Origin: Actinomyces capricornis
GTDB lineage: Bacteria; Actinomycetota; Actinomycetes; Actinomycetales; Actinomycetaceae
Length of the DNA stretch: 64,000 nucleotides
Assembly (NCBI RefSeq): GCF_019974135.1
Contig: NZ_AP025017.1
Location: forward strand, 2,666,001-2,730,000
Direction of reading: 5' to 3'
Position numbers and translations under genes: made by a program. Within the stretch, counting starts at the first letter, position 1, and every line of letters begins with the position of its first letter. This document shows, in pieces, positions 1 to 8,543 of the stretch. The notes under the pieces were generated by a model. The model ran no database searches. It had not been told where the DNA came from and worked only from the letters and a program-made list of their open reading frames with translations.

Positions 1-62
1 GTCCTGGCGGCCAGGACCCTGCCCGCGAGGCTCTCTGCGGGCCACGGGCACTAGGCGGCGCC

Positions 63-917
63 GTGCTCATCGACCTGCACGGCGCCGATGAGCGCCTGGC
101 CGACTACACCGGCCTGACCGACGTCGCCCTGCGGCGCCGCCTGGAGACCCGGCGCGGCCTGTACATGGCCGAGTCCACCAAGGTCATCACCCGGGCGGTG
201 GCCGCGGGGCACGCGCCCCGCTCCTTCCTCATGGCTCCGCGCCACTATGAGGAGATGGCGCCGGTGATCGCCGCCGCCACCGGCTGCCGGGGGCGGGCCG
301 ACGGCGGTCCGGTGCCTGTCTTCCTGGCACCCGAGGAGGTGCTGGAGTCCATCACCGGCTTCCACCTGCACCGCGGCGCGCTGGCCGCCATGAACCGCCC
401 CGCACTGGAGCCGGTGCCCGAGCTGCTGGCCCGGGCGCGGGGCGGCCTAGGGGCCCGGCGGGTGGCGATCCTGGAGGACCTGGTGGACCACACCAACGTG
501 GGGGCCGCCTTCCGCAGTGCCGCCGCCCTGGGGATGGATGCCGTCCTGGTGACGCCGCGCTGCGCCGATCCCCTCTACCGGCGCAGCGTGAGGGTCTCCA
601 TGGGCACCGTCTTCCAGGTGCCCTGGACCCGCATCGATCCGTGGCCCGCCATGGGCGAGCTCCACGGGGCGGGCTTCACGGTGGCCGCCCTGGCCCTGAG
701 CCCCGAGGCGCTCACCCTGGAGGACTTCGCCGCCTCCCCGGCCTGCACGGGGGCGGATTCGCGGGTGGCCGTCGTGCTGGGCACGGAGGGTGATGGCCTG
801 GGGCGGGCGACCGTGGCCGGGGCCGACGCCGTCGTGCGCATCCCCATGGCCGGGCAGGTGGACTCCCTCAATGTGGCCGCCGCAGCCGCCGTCGCCTTCT
901 GGGCCCTGCGCTTGTAG
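63..917 (+). CDS. SpoU/TrmH-family RNA 2'-O-methyltransferase
   Basis: A 284-residue cytosolic enzyme expected to transfer methyl from SAM to a ribose 2'-OH of rRNA or tRNA. The first ~120 residues resemble the SpoU substrate-binding domain. The C-terminal SPOUT knot carries all three family motifs: NVGAAFRSA (from residue 145), LGTEGDGL (from 239) and IPMAGQVDSLN (from 260), the last holding the Ser-Leu-Asn signature. It starts at a GTG with no clear ribosome binding site. It lies directly upstream of the polyphosphate kinase gene with a 43-nt gap. The exact RNA target cannot be read from the sequence. Confidence 0.9.
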   Translation: MLIDLHGADERLADYTGLTDVALRRRLETRRGLYMAESTKVITRAVAAGHAPRSFLMAPRHYEEMAPVIAAATGCRGRADGGPVPVFLAPEEVLESITGFHLHRGALAAMNRPALEPVPELLARARGGLGARRVAILEDLVDHTNVGAAFRSAAALGMDAVLVTPRCADPLYRRSVRVSMGTVFQVPWTRIDPWPAMGELHGAGFTVAALALSPEALTLEDFAASPACTGADSRVAVVLGTEGDGLGRATVAGADAVVRIPMAGQVDSLNVAAAAAVAFWALRL

Positions 918-960
918 GCCCCCGGGGAGCGTGCGGGCGCGGCGCGTGGGAGACTCGGGC

Positions 961-1845
961 ATGGCCAAGAAGCACCCCAGGCACCCGAGGATGGACCGCG
1001 CCCTGTACGAGTCCGAGCTGCTCAGGCTCCAGGCCCGACTGGTGCAGATGCAGGAGTGGGTGACGGCCACCGGCGCCAGGATCGTCGTCGTCTTCGAGGG
1101 CCGCGACGCCGCGGGCAAGGGCGGGGCCATCAAGCGCATCACCGAGTACCTCAACCCCCGCGTCGCGCGCGTGGTGGCCCTGCCCGCCCCCACCGAGCGC
1201 GAGAGGACCCAGTGGTACTTCCAGCGCTACATCGCCCACCTGCCGGCGGCCGGGGAGATCTGCCTGTTCGACCGCTCCTGGTACAACCGGGGCGGCGTGG
1301 AGCATGTCATGGGCTACTGCACCCCCCAGGAGCACCGGCGCTTCCTCCAGCAGTGCCCGGTCTTCGAGCGCATGCTTGTCGACGACGGCATCCTGCTGCG
1401 CAAGTACTGGTTCTCGGTGTCCCGCAAGGAGCAGTACAAGCGGTTCGAGTCCCGCATGACCGACCCGATGCGGCGCTGGAAGCTCTCGCCCATGGACATG
1501 GAGTCGATCACCCGGTGGGAGGACTACTCGCGGGCCAAGGACGAGATGTTCGTGCACACGGATATCGATGCGGCCCGCTGGCATGTGGTGGAGGCGGTGG
1601 ACAAGCGCAAGGCGCGGATCAACATGATCCATCACCTGCTCAGCTCCATCCCCTACAGCGGGGTGGAGCGCCCGTCCCTGGCACTGCCCTCCCGCCCCGC
1701 CTCCAACGGCTACCAGCGCATGGAGCGCTCCCTGCAGCTGGAGGTGCCCGACTATGCGGGGACGCTGAGTGCAGCTGACGCACGTAACAGGTATGTGGAC
1801 CTGGAGGATGAGGGCCGTCAGGTCCAGGAGGAGCCTGAAGAATGA
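961..1845 (+). CDS. ppk2: Polyphosphate kinase 2 (PPK2) family protein
   Basis: PPK2 enzymes move phosphate between polyphosphate and nucleotides (NDP/NTP or NMP/NDP). The 294-residue protein has the Walker A-like GRDAAGKGG loop at residues 47-55, the LFDRSWYNR motif near residue 102, and the usual lid region. It is a single-domain form of normal length. The frame is open further upstream, but ATG 961 fits the family N-terminus and does not run into the preceding gene. A strong hairpin follows about 50 nt after the stop. Direction of catalysis and nucleotide preference are not decided by the sequence. Confidence 0.9.
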   Translation: MAKKHPRHPRMDRALYESELLRLQARLVQMQEWVTATGARIVVVFEGRDAAGKGGAIKRITEYLNPRVARVVALPAPTERERTQWYFQRYIAHLPAAGEICLFDRSWYNRGGVEHVMGYCTPQEHRRFLQQCPVFERMLVDDGILLRKYWFSVSRKEQYKRFESRMTDPMRRWKLSPMDMESITRWEDYSRAKDEMFVHTDIDAARWHVVEAVDKRKARINMIHHLLSSIPYSGVERPSLALPSRPASNGYQRMERSLQLEVPDYAGTLSAADARNRYVDLEDEGRQVQEEPEE

Positions 1846-1895
1846 GGCCGCGGAGCGCCGGGCGGATGGGGCGGCGCCGATGGAGCGGATAGAGC

Positions 1896-1933
1896 GGGGC
1901 GGGGCGGAAGGGTCATCCCTTCCGCCCCGCCCC
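1896..1933. terminator. Bidirectional hairpin terminator between ppk2 and PTS gene
   Basis: A perfect 17-bp stem (1896-1912 with 1917-1933) closes a TCAT loop between two convergent genes. There is no U-tract, as is common in high-GC actinobacteria, so the terminator role is inferred from stem strength and position. Confidence 0.75.
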
Positions 1934-1983
1934 TGCGACTCCGGGGTTCCGGGGTCACTCGTCGGCGCTCATTCGCCGGTGGG

Positions 1984-4074
1984 TCACTCGTCCTTGGCGG
2001 TGATCCTCAGCAGTGGGGCGCCGGAGGCCACCTCACCGCTGGGGACGACCTCCACCGAGGCGAAGGAGGCGGTGTTGGTCACCAGCACCGGGGTGGTCAG
2101 CGGGTAGCCGGCCTCCTCGATGACCGCGCGGTCCACGACGACGAGCTCCTGGCCGGCCGTGACCCGGTCGCCCTGGGAGACCTTGACGTCGAAGCCCTTG
2201 CCCTCCAGGTTGACGGTGTCCAGGCCGACGTGGATGAGGATCTCCACGCCGTTGTCCAGGGTGATGCCGTAGGCGTGCCCGGAGGCGGGGGCCACGAGCA
2301 CCTTGCCGTCCGCCGGGGCGGTCACCACGATGTCGCCCTCGGGGTTGACGCCGACTCCCTGGCCGACGGCGCCCGAGGAGAAGACCGGGTCGGCCACCTC
2401 ATCGAGGGGCAGGACCGTGCCGGCCAGCGGGGAGACCAGCTCGGTGACGGTGCCGGGCACGAGGGCGGGCTTGACCTCGGCGGCCTCGTTGACCGGCTCA
2501 GCGGCGGGGCCGGTAGCCTCGACGGCCACGGCACTGGCGGCGGCGCCGTTGGCGGTGGCCAGGGCCTCGGCGCGCTCCTCCTTGGTGCGGTAGTCGGTGA
2601 TGATGATGAGGGTCATCGAGGTCGCGAAGGCGGCGGCGATGGCGATGAGGTAGAGCACCACCGGGGAGAAGACCGGGATGGTGAACAGGGAGGTGAACAC
2701 GAAGGTGGAGGCCTTCAGGCCGCCGCCCAGGCCCACGATGAGACCACCGACGGCACAGCCCACGAGCATGCGCGGGTAGATGCGCTTGAAGCGCAGGTGG
2801 ATACCGTAGAGGCTCGGCTCGGAGATACCGCCCATGAGGCCGGCGGCCAGGGCGCCGGAGGCCGTCTGGCGCATGACCTTGTCCTTGTCGCGGATGGCCA
2901 GCACGAGCACACCGGCGGTGGCGCCGAAGCAGGCGAAGTTCCAGGCGCCCATGGGGCCCTGGATGAAGTCGTAGCCCAGGGTCTGGATGTTGACGAGCAT
3001 GAGCGCGTTGAGCGGCCAGTGCAGGCCCAGCGGCACCAGGAAGGGGTAGATGAGCGGGATGAGGATGGCGAAGACGATGGGTGCGTGCCCGTTGAGCCAG
3101 GCCAGCCCGGCGCCGATGCCGTTACCGGCCCACACACCGATGGGGCCCAGGACGAAGGCGGTCAGCGGCATCATGATGACGAAGGCGAAGAAGGGCACGA
3201 AGACCATCTGGAGGTTGGCCGGGAAGATCCTGGTCAGCATCTTGTAGACCAGTGCCAGGACGGCCACCATCATGAGGGGTACGAAGACCTGGCCGCCGTA
3301 GTCATTGAGCTGCATGGGAAGGCCGAAGATCCTGGCCACACAGGATTCCGTCCCCAGGGTCGCGTTGGTGGTGCAGGTGACCTGGTCGGAGAACATGACC
3401 CCGGCCTTGTAGAGACCGGACCCCTCCTCGGTCTCGGTGTAGTTCGAGCTCAGGCTCATGAAGTTGGGCGTGAGCAGCGAGGCCATGATGGCCGTGCCCA
3501 CCCAGGGGTCGATGTTGAGCTTCTTGGAGGCGTTGTAGGCCACCATGACGGGCAGGAAGTAGAACACCGAGCGCCACATGGCGTCCACGAAGACCCAGGA
3601 GGCGCCCTTGGCGGCATCGTCGCGGAAGTCGACCAGCCCGAAGGCGTCGAGGAAGGCCTCGAAGGCGATGATGAGGGAGGCGCCCAGCAGCACCGGGAGC
3701 AGGGGGCGGAAGGAGTCCGAGAGGTACTCGAAGAAGGCGTCGACGTAGGCGTTCTTGCCGCGGGCCTTGGCGCGCGCGGCGGCCTTGACATCGGCGTCGG
3801 AGCCGCCCGATCCCTTGGCCTTCATGGCGGGCAGGTTGCTGATGTCGTTGTACACCCCCTGCACGGCCCCGCCGATGATGATCTGGTAACGATCCCCCGA
3901 CTGGGGCACTGCGCCCATGACGCCGGGGATCGCCTCGACGACGGCCTTGTCGACGACGGAGGCGTCGTTGAGCTCGAAGCGCAGGCGGGTGGCGCAGTGG
4001 GTGAGGTGGACGATGTTGCCAGCGCCACCGACGGCGTCGAGGATCGCCTCTGGGGTGGACGTGGTGGTTGCCAT
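1984..4074 (-). CDS. PTS beta-glucoside/sucrose-type transporter, fused IIBCA
   Basis: A 696-residue membrane permease that would import and phosphorylate a sugar with phosphate from HPr. The order is IIB (residues 1-90, phospho-Cys27 in HCATRLRF), a IIC membrane domain with about ten hydrophobic segments (110-500) containing GISEPSLYG, then a Crr-like IIA domain (565-690) with His600 (GHAYGI) and active-site His615 (ILIHVGLD). The GISEP signature places it in the glucoside/sucrose/trehalose group rather than the glucose IICB group; the sugar is not certain. I chose ATG 4074 because GGAAAGG lies just upstream and IIB begins there. It stands alone, with no regulator or hydrolase beside it. Confidence 0.9.
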   Translation of the reverse strand: MATTTSTPEAILDAVGGAGNIVHLTHCATRLRFELNDASVVDKAVVEAIPGVMGAVPQSGDRYQIIIGGAVQGVYNDISNLPAMKAKGSGGSDADVKAAARAKARGKNAYVDAFFEYLSDSFRPLLPVLLGASLIIAFEAFLDAFGLVDFRDDAAKGASWVFVDAMWRSVFYFLPVMVAYNASKKLNIDPWVGTAIMASLLTPNFMSLSSNYTETEEGSGLYKAGVMFSDQVTCTTNATLGTESCVARIFGLPMQLNDYGGQVFVPLMMVAVLALVYKMLTRIFPANLQMVFVPFFAFVIMMPLTAFVLGPIGVWAGNGIGAGLAWLNGHAPIVFAILIPLIYPFLVPLGLHWPLNALMLVNIQTLGYDFIQGPMGAWNFACFGATAGVLVLAIRDKDKVMRQTASGALAAGLMGGISEPSLYGIHLRFKRIYPRMLVGCAVGGLIVGLGGGLKASTFVFTSLFTIPVFSPVVLYLIAIAAAFATSMTLIIITDYRTKEERAEALATANGAAASAVAVEATGPAAEPVNEAAEVKPALVPGTVTELVSPLAGTVLPLDEVADPVFSSGAVGQGVGVNPEGDIVVTAPADGKVLVAPASGHAYGITLDNGVEILIHVGLDTVNLEGKGFDVKVSQGDRVTAGQELVVVDRAVIEEAGYPLTTPVLVTNTASFASVEVVPSGEVASGAPLLRITAKDE

Positions 4075-4098
4075 GTGGGGCCTTTCCCGGCGGCAGGG

Positions 4099-4120
4099 TC
4101 GATAGGGGCACCTGTATCGA
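4099..4120. promoter_or_regulatory. Inverted repeat in the PTS upstream region (candidate operator)
   Basis: TCGATA at 4099-4104 and TATCGA at 4115-4120 form perfect 6-bp arms around a 10-bp spacer, 25-46 bp upstream of the PTS start. The position suits a LacI/GntR-type sugar repressor, but none is encoded nearby, so the role is an inference. Confidence 0.35.
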
Positions 4121-4317
4121 TGCGATCGGGGGCGACCTGCACACCGCTTGTCGTGTGCCGTCAAGGGAGACGGTTCGGGAACAGGCTACTGCCATGCGTC
4201 GAAATCTCATAGGACGGCTGGTTGCGGGGCTGCTCGGGGAGCGCGCCGGGCGGCCTCGAGCCCCTCCGGGCCCGGGATCACGGGGCGAGCCGCGCACCCC
4301 AATGCGTCTAAGTGACA

Positions 4318-4421
4318 CCTGTGCGCCGCGCGGTTCACAGGGGCGCCGTCGTGCGGATGACGCGGCGTGCGCGGCGTCGCAGCCTGGGGCGGTGCCCCAC
4401 CGGGGGCACCGCGTCATCCGC
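4318..4421 (+). promoter_or_regulatory. Structured leader with mutually exclusive hairpins
   Basis: This leader lies in the 381-bp gap between the PTS gene and the gene at 4456. A first hairpin pairs CCTGTG (4318-4323) with CACAGG (4336-4341). A 13-bp perfect repeat pairs GCGGATGACGCGG (4353-4365) with 4409-4421. A 10-bp stem pairs GCGGTGCCCC (4389-4398) with 4403-4412 over a 4-nt loop. The last two compete for 4409-4412, which is the layout of a switching or attenuation leader. No known riboswitch consensus was recognised. Confidence 0.45.
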
Positions 4422-4455
4422 CGCGCAGCGATCCCGCCTTTGAGGAGAAGAGCCC

Positions 4456-5085
4456 ATGAGCACCGCCACGACCCCGGACATCACGCCCGCCGCCCCCATC
4501 CTTCAGCCGCCGCCCTTCCCCAAGCGCCGGGAGGAGGGGCTCTACGGCCCCGCCGGCTGGAGCGTGCGGGTGGGGATGTGGCCACTGCTGGCCCAATGGC
4601 CCGATCCCCGGCGCAGCGTGGGCCTGGCCCCCGCCGGCTGGTGCGGGCCCTCCCTCATCGACACCGGGGCCGGGCCCGTGAGCGACTACGTGCCCTACCA
4701 GGGGCTGGATGCCGCCACCGCCCAGCAGCTCCTGGAGATCCTGCCCGAGGCCGCCCTGGCCGACCGGCAGAACCTGGCCCCCACCCTGGGGGCGATGCTC
4801 ACCGCCTGCGCCCGGGCCGATGGCCAGGTGCGCCTGTCCGGCTACGGCATCGGCCCCCAGCGCGACGATGAGCGCCTGAGCGCCGAGGCCCTGTGGGTGG
4901 CCGACACTGACCTTCAGGACCTGCGCATCCACCCCGAGCACCGGGGCGAGTGCCAGTGCCAGGAGCTGTGGTCACGTATCGCCTCACGCTACCGCCTGGA
5001 CGGCCTGGCCATGCCCGATGAGATCCTGCGCACCCGCCCCGAGTGGGCCTCGGGCGCGCAGGGCTGGTGGCTGTGGTGGGACTGA
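4456..5085 (+). CDS. Conserved hypothetical protein
   Basis: A 209-residue soluble protein I do not recognise. The N-terminus is proline-rich (about 30 residues) and the C-terminus is tryptophan-rich (GWWLWWD). There is no signal peptide or membrane segment. A His-Arg-Gly-Glu-Cys-Gln-Cys patch near residue 160 could bind metal, but this is not diagnostic. The GAGGAG ribosome binding site 9 nt before ATG 4456 and normal high-GC codon use support real coding. It sits behind a structured leader and ends 28 nt before the ABC-F gene region. Confidence 0.7.
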   Translation: MSTATTPDITPAAPILQPPPFPKRREEGLYGPAGWSVRVGMWPLLAQWPDPRRSVGLAPAGWCGPSLIDTGAGPVSDYVPYQGLDAATAQQLLEILPEAALADRQNLAPTLGAMLTACARADGQVRLSGYGIGPQRDDERLSAEALWVADTDLQDLRIHPEHRGECQCQELWSRIASRYRLDGLAMPDEILRTRPEWASGAQGWWLWWD

Positions 5086-5109
5086 CGTCCCTGGAGGGCC
5101 GCAGAGCCG

Positions 5110-5115
5110 TACGAT
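5110..5115 (+). promoter_or_regulatory. Leaderless -10 element for the ABC-F gene
   Basis: TACGAT followed by exactly 7 nt and GTG 5123. The ATG at 5114 overlaps the hexamer, which argues for GTG 5123 as the true start. Confidence 0.5.
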
Positions 5116-5122
5116 GGCGCGC

Positions 5123-6781
5123 GTGATCAACGTCCAGGACCTCACGATGCGCATCGGTGCCCGCCAGCTCGTCGGCGGCGCCTCCTTCAGAGTCGACAAG
5201 GGGATGCGCATCGGGCTGGTGGGCCGCAACGGCGCCGGCAAGACCACGATGACCAAGCTCCTGGCCGCCAGCGCCGTGGCCCAGGGCTCGGGCCAGCCGG
5301 TGGCCGACGCCGATGAGCGCCATGGCCTGGAGGCCGTCGAGCATGAGGGCGCGATCAGCTGCAACGGCACCGTGGGCTACCTGCCCCAGGACACCAAGGT
5401 CGGCGACCTGGAGGAGCCCGCCCGGGGCCGTATCCTCTCGGCCCGCGGGATCGACCGGCTCCTGGCCCGCATGCGCAAGGCCGAGGAGCGCATCGCCACC
5501 ACCGAGGGCGATGCCCAGGCCAAGGCCCTGGACCGCTACACGCGCCTGGATCACGAGTTCACCATGGCCGGCGGCTATGCGGCCGCCTCAGAGGCGGCCC
5601 GCATCGCTGCGGCCCTGGGTCTGCCCGACAGGGTCCTGGACCAGCCCATCGGCACCCTCTCGGGCGGGCAGCGGCGGCGCGTCGAGCTGGCCCGTGTCCT
5701 GTTCCAGCAGCCCGAGACCCTGCTGCTCGATGAGCCCACCAACCACCTCGACCACGACTCGGTGCTGTGGCTGCGCGACCACCTGCGCGCCTACTCCGGC
5801 GGCTTCGTGGTCATCAGCCACGACGTCGAGCTGCTGCGCGACACTGTCAACCAGGTGATGTACCTCGATGCCGGCCGCGGGGTGCTCGACGTCTACCACC
5901 TGGGCTGGGACGCCTACCTCAGGCAGCGAGGGGAGGATGAGCACCGCCGTCGTCGCGAGCGGGCCAACGCGGAGAAGAAGGCGGCCGCCCTGCGCGCCCA
6001 GGGGGAGAAGATGCGCGCCAAGGCCACCAAGGCCGTGGCCGCCCAGCAGATGCTCAAGCGAGCCGACCGGCTCCTGGCCGGGCTGGAGGAGGAGGCCCAG
6101 GTGGAGAGGGTCGCCCACCTGCGCTTCCCCGACCCCGCACCCTGCGGCAGGACGCCGCTGCGGGCCATGGGCCTGTCCAAGGCCTACGGCTCCCTGGAGG
6201 TCTTCGCCGGCGTGGACCTGGCCATCGACCGCGGCTCGCGCGTGGTGGTCCTGGGCCTCAACGGCGCGGGCAAGACCACGCTCCTGCGCCTGCTGGGCGG
6301 GGTGGAGGAGTCCGACTCCGGCCGGGTCGTGCCCGGCCACGGCCTGAAGATCGGCTACTACGCCCAGGAGCACGAGACCATCGATGACGCCGACACGGTG
6401 GTGGGCAATCTGCGCCGCGCGGCTCCCGGCATGGACGACACCCAGGTGCGCAGCATCCTGGGATCCTTCCTCTTCTCGGGGGCCGACGCCGACAAGCCCG
6501 CCCGCGTTCTGTCGGGCGGGGAGAAGACCCGGCTCGCCCTGGCGATGCTGGTGGTCTCCTCGGCCAACGTGCTGCTGCTCGATGAGCCCACGAACAACCT
6601 GGACCCGGCCAGCCGTGAGGAGATCCTGCGGGCGCTGTCCACGTTCACCGGTGCCGTGGTTCTGGTCACTCACGACGAGGGGGCGGTGGAGGCCCTGGCC
6701 CCCGATCGCGTCCTGCTGCTGCCCGACGGTGATGAGGACCTGTGGGGCGAGGAGTACATGGAGCTGGTCACCCTGGCCTGA
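5123..6781 (+). CDS. ABC-F family ATPase (ribosome-associated)
   Basis: A soluble protein of about 552 residues with two ABC ATPase cassettes and no membrane domain, the ABC-F layout of translation factors and antibiotic-protection proteins. The first cassette has GRNGAGKTT, the LSGGQRRR signature and LLLDEPTNHLD. The second has GLNGAGKTT, LSGGEKTR and LLLDEPTNNLD. The linker between them is charged and coiled (Arg/Ala/Lys-rich). Starting at GTG 5123 gives an N-terminus of M-I-N-V-Q-D-L, typical of the family; ATG 5114 is the alternative. The sequence alone does not separate a housekeeping EttA-like role from resistance. Confidence 0.92.
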   Translation: MINVQDLTMRIGARQLVGGASFRVDKGMRIGLVGRNGAGKTTMTKLLAASAVAQGSGQPVADADERHGLEAVEHEGAISCNGTVGYLPQDTKVGDLEEPARGRILSARGIDRLLARMRKAEERIATTEGDAQAKALDRYTRLDHEFTMAGGYAAASEAARIAAALGLPDRVLDQPIGTLSGGQRRRVELARVLFQQPETLLLDEPTNHLDHDSVLWLRDHLRAYSGGFVVISHDVELLRDTVNQVMYLDAGRGVLDVYHLGWDAYLRQRGEDEHRRRRERANAEKKAAALRAQGEKMRAKATKAVAAQQMLKRADRLLAGLEEEAQVERVAHLRFPDPAPCGRTPLRAMGLSKAYGSLEVFAGVDLAIDRGSRVVVLGLNGAGKTTLLRLLGGVEESDSGRVVPGHGLKIGYYAQEHETIDDADTVVGNLRRAAPGMDDTQVRSILGSFLFSGADADKPARVLSGGEKTRLALAMLVVSSANVLLLDEPTNNLDPASREEILRALSTFTGAVVLVTHDEGAVEALAPDRVLLLPDGDEDLWGEEYMELVTLA

Positions 6782-6868
6782 GTCGCGCCGGAGGGCGTAG
6801 GGTGGAGCGGGAACAATGCTGGTGCCGCGGCCTCGCAGCACCTCAGCACCGCTTCACAGGAGAGACAT

Positions 6869-7258
6869 ATGGCACAGAGCACCCTCACCGACGCCGACGC
6901 GCAGGCCCCCGAGCACGAGGTCGTCCTCACCGAGACGGCGGCGGCCAAGGTTGCCAGCCTGCTCATCCAGGAGGGCCGTGATGACCTGCGCCTGCGCGTG
7001 GCCGTGCAGCCCGGAGGCTGCTCGGGCCTGGTCTACCAGCTCTACTTCGATGAGCGCCTGCTCGACGGCGACGCCCTGCGCGCCTTCCCCACCGGTGGGG
7101 CCGAGCTGGAGTCCGTGGAGGTGGTCGTGGACCGCATGAGCGTGCCCTACCTCTCGGGCGCCACCATCGACTTCGCCGACACCATCGAGAAGCAGGGCTT
7201 CACCATCGACAACCCCAATGCTGCGGGGACCTGCGCCTGCGGGGAGTCCTTCAACTGA
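6869..7258 (+). CDS. erpA: A-type iron-sulfur cluster carrier (HesB/IscA/ErpA family)
   Basis: A 129-residue cytosolic carrier that would pass Fe-S clusters to apoproteins. The core has the three conserved cysteines: one in GGCSGL and two in the C-terminal GTCACGESF. The actinobacterial ErpA C-terminus is usually CGCGSSF, so this is a mild variant. AGGAGA precedes ATG 6869. A hairpin follows the gene. No other Fe-S assembly gene is adjacent. Client enzymes in the window would include aconitase. Confidence 0.88.
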   Translation: MAQSTLTDADAQAPEHEVVLTETAAAKVASLLIQEGRDDLRLRVAVQPGGCSGLVYQLYFDERLLDGDALRAFPTGGAELESVEVVVDRMSVPYLSGATIDFADTIEKQGFTIDNPNAAGTCACGESFN

Positions 7259-7280
7259 CCCGCGCCCCTCGACACGCGCT

Positions 7281-7313
7281 GCGCCGCCGGCTCCCCGCAG
7301 GAGTCGGCGGCGC
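7281..7313 (+). terminator. Hairpin after the Fe-S carrier gene
   Basis: A 14-bp stem (7281-7294 with 7300-7313, one G:T-type mismatch) with a 5-nt loop lies 22 nt after the stop codon and before the FKBP gene. Confidence 0.55.
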
Positions 7314-7418
7314 CGTGCATGATGGCCCCACCCCTGCCAGCCCCTCCTGCGGGGGAGTATCCCGGCACTCCCGAGACATCGTCGTGACCGTTCTACCGCC
7401 TCATCTCAAGGAGCACCT

Positions 7419-8423
7419 GTGCGTCGCACGCCCCTGACCCTGTCCACCCTGGCCCTGGCGGCCTGCCTCACCCTGGCCGGGTGCGGGCAGGACGCCGAGC
7501 CCGACGCCGCCGCCTCCACCCCGGCGGCCCCGCCCACCGCCGTCGACTGCTCGACGGTGACGGTGGACTCCGACGCCGCGACCCTGCCCACCCTCTCGGG
7601 CGCTGACGGCGAGGAGCCGGCGGTCTCCTGGGGTGGTGGCCAGGCCCCTGAGAACCTCACGGTCAAGACCCTCACCGAGGGCAGTGGCGCGCAGATCGGC
7701 TCCGACGACGTCATCGTGGCCAACTACGTGGGCTGGGAGTGGGACTCCTCCCAGGCCTTCGACACCTCCTGGGGCCGGGGCGCCCCTGCCTCCTTCTCCC
7801 TCAAGGCCGTCATCCCCGGGTGGACCTGCGGACTGGCGGGCACGCACGTGGGGGACCGCGTGCTCCTGTCGATCCCCGCGGAGCTGGCCTACGGGGAGAA
7901 GCAGCCCACCCCCAGCGCGGCGGCCGAGCAGCTGCCGCAGCAGGGGCAGCCCTCGGGCGACCTGGTCTTCGTCGTCGATGTGCTGGGCGGCGGCAGCCCC
8001 GAGGAGATCTCCGCGGGCACCAAGGATGCGGTGGTGGAGGGGGAGGCGGCCCTCGCCGAGCGCGGCGTGAGCGTCAGCGGGAGCCTGGGGGAGGCCGCCA
8101 CGATCACCGTCAATGAGGGCGCGGCCGAGCCGACCGAGCCCGAGGTCATCGTCCTGGCCCGGGGCAGTGGCGCTCCCCTGGAGGCCGGATCGAAGGTCCT
8201 GGCGCACACCGCGGGCGCCCCGTGGGCGGGCGGCCAGGCCGGCCAGCCCTTCTCCACCTGGGATCAGGACTCCCCGCAGGTGCTGGTCCTGGACGACCAG
8301 CCGCCGCTGGACAAGCTGGCGGGTGTGCCGGCGGGCTCCCGCGTGGTCATCCTCATGCCCAAGGACGAGACCACCGGCACCCCGGCGAGCGCCTTCGTCA
8401 TGGATATCGAGCAGGTGCTCTGA
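7419..8423 (+). CDS. FKBP-type peptidyl-prolyl isomerase lipoprotein
   Basis: A 334-residue secreted lipoprotein expected to catalyse proline cis-trans isomerisation outside the membrane. A short signal peptide ends in the lipobox LAGC with Cys22 as the lipidated residue, followed by an Ala/Pro/Asp-rich linker. The first FKBP domain (about 85-190) carries the hallmark stretch ending in LSIPAELAYGE. The second half (about 210-334) is a weaker repeat with the same spacing of hydrophobic blocks and looks like a degenerate second FKBP unit. The start is GTG 7419, preceded by AAGGAG. Confidence 0.9.
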   Translation: MRRTPLTLSTLALAACLTLAGCGQDAEPDAAASTPAAPPTAVDCSTVTVDSDAATLPTLSGADGEEPAVSWGGGQAPENLTVKTLTEGSGAQIGSDDVIVANYVGWEWDSSQAFDTSWGRGAPASFSLKAVIPGWTCGLAGTHVGDRVLLSIPAELAYGEKQPTPSAAAEQLPQQGQPSGDLVFVVDVLGGGSPEEISAGTKDAVVEGEAALAERGVSVSGSLGEAATITVNEGAAEPTEPEVIVLARGSGAPLEAGSKVLAHTAGAPWAGGQAGQPFSTWDQDSPQVLVLDDQPPLDKLAGVPAGSRVVILMPKDETTGTPASAFVMDIEQVL

Positions 8424-8459
8424 GGCCGGCGGGCCGGCCCCGCCCCGCGCCGTCATGCA

Positions 8460-8498
8460 CTCGGCCCCGGAAGCCCATGGAGGGCTTCCGGGGCCGAG
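8460..8498. terminator. Bidirectional hairpin terminator between FKBP and sodA
   Basis: A perfect 17-bp stem (8460-8476 with 8482-8498) with loop ATGGA sits between two convergent genes. Confidence 0.8.
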
Positions 8499-8543
8499 CT
8501 GCTCTCAGCGCGCGTGGTCAGTGCGGCTCAGCGCAGGAATGAG

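Noticed and set aside
2230..4212. 660-codon open frame opposite the PTS permease
   Set aside because: The translation is Gly/Asp/His/Gln-rich without family motifs, whereas the other strand encodes a complete PTS IIBCA. Long antisense frames are expected in high-GC DNA.
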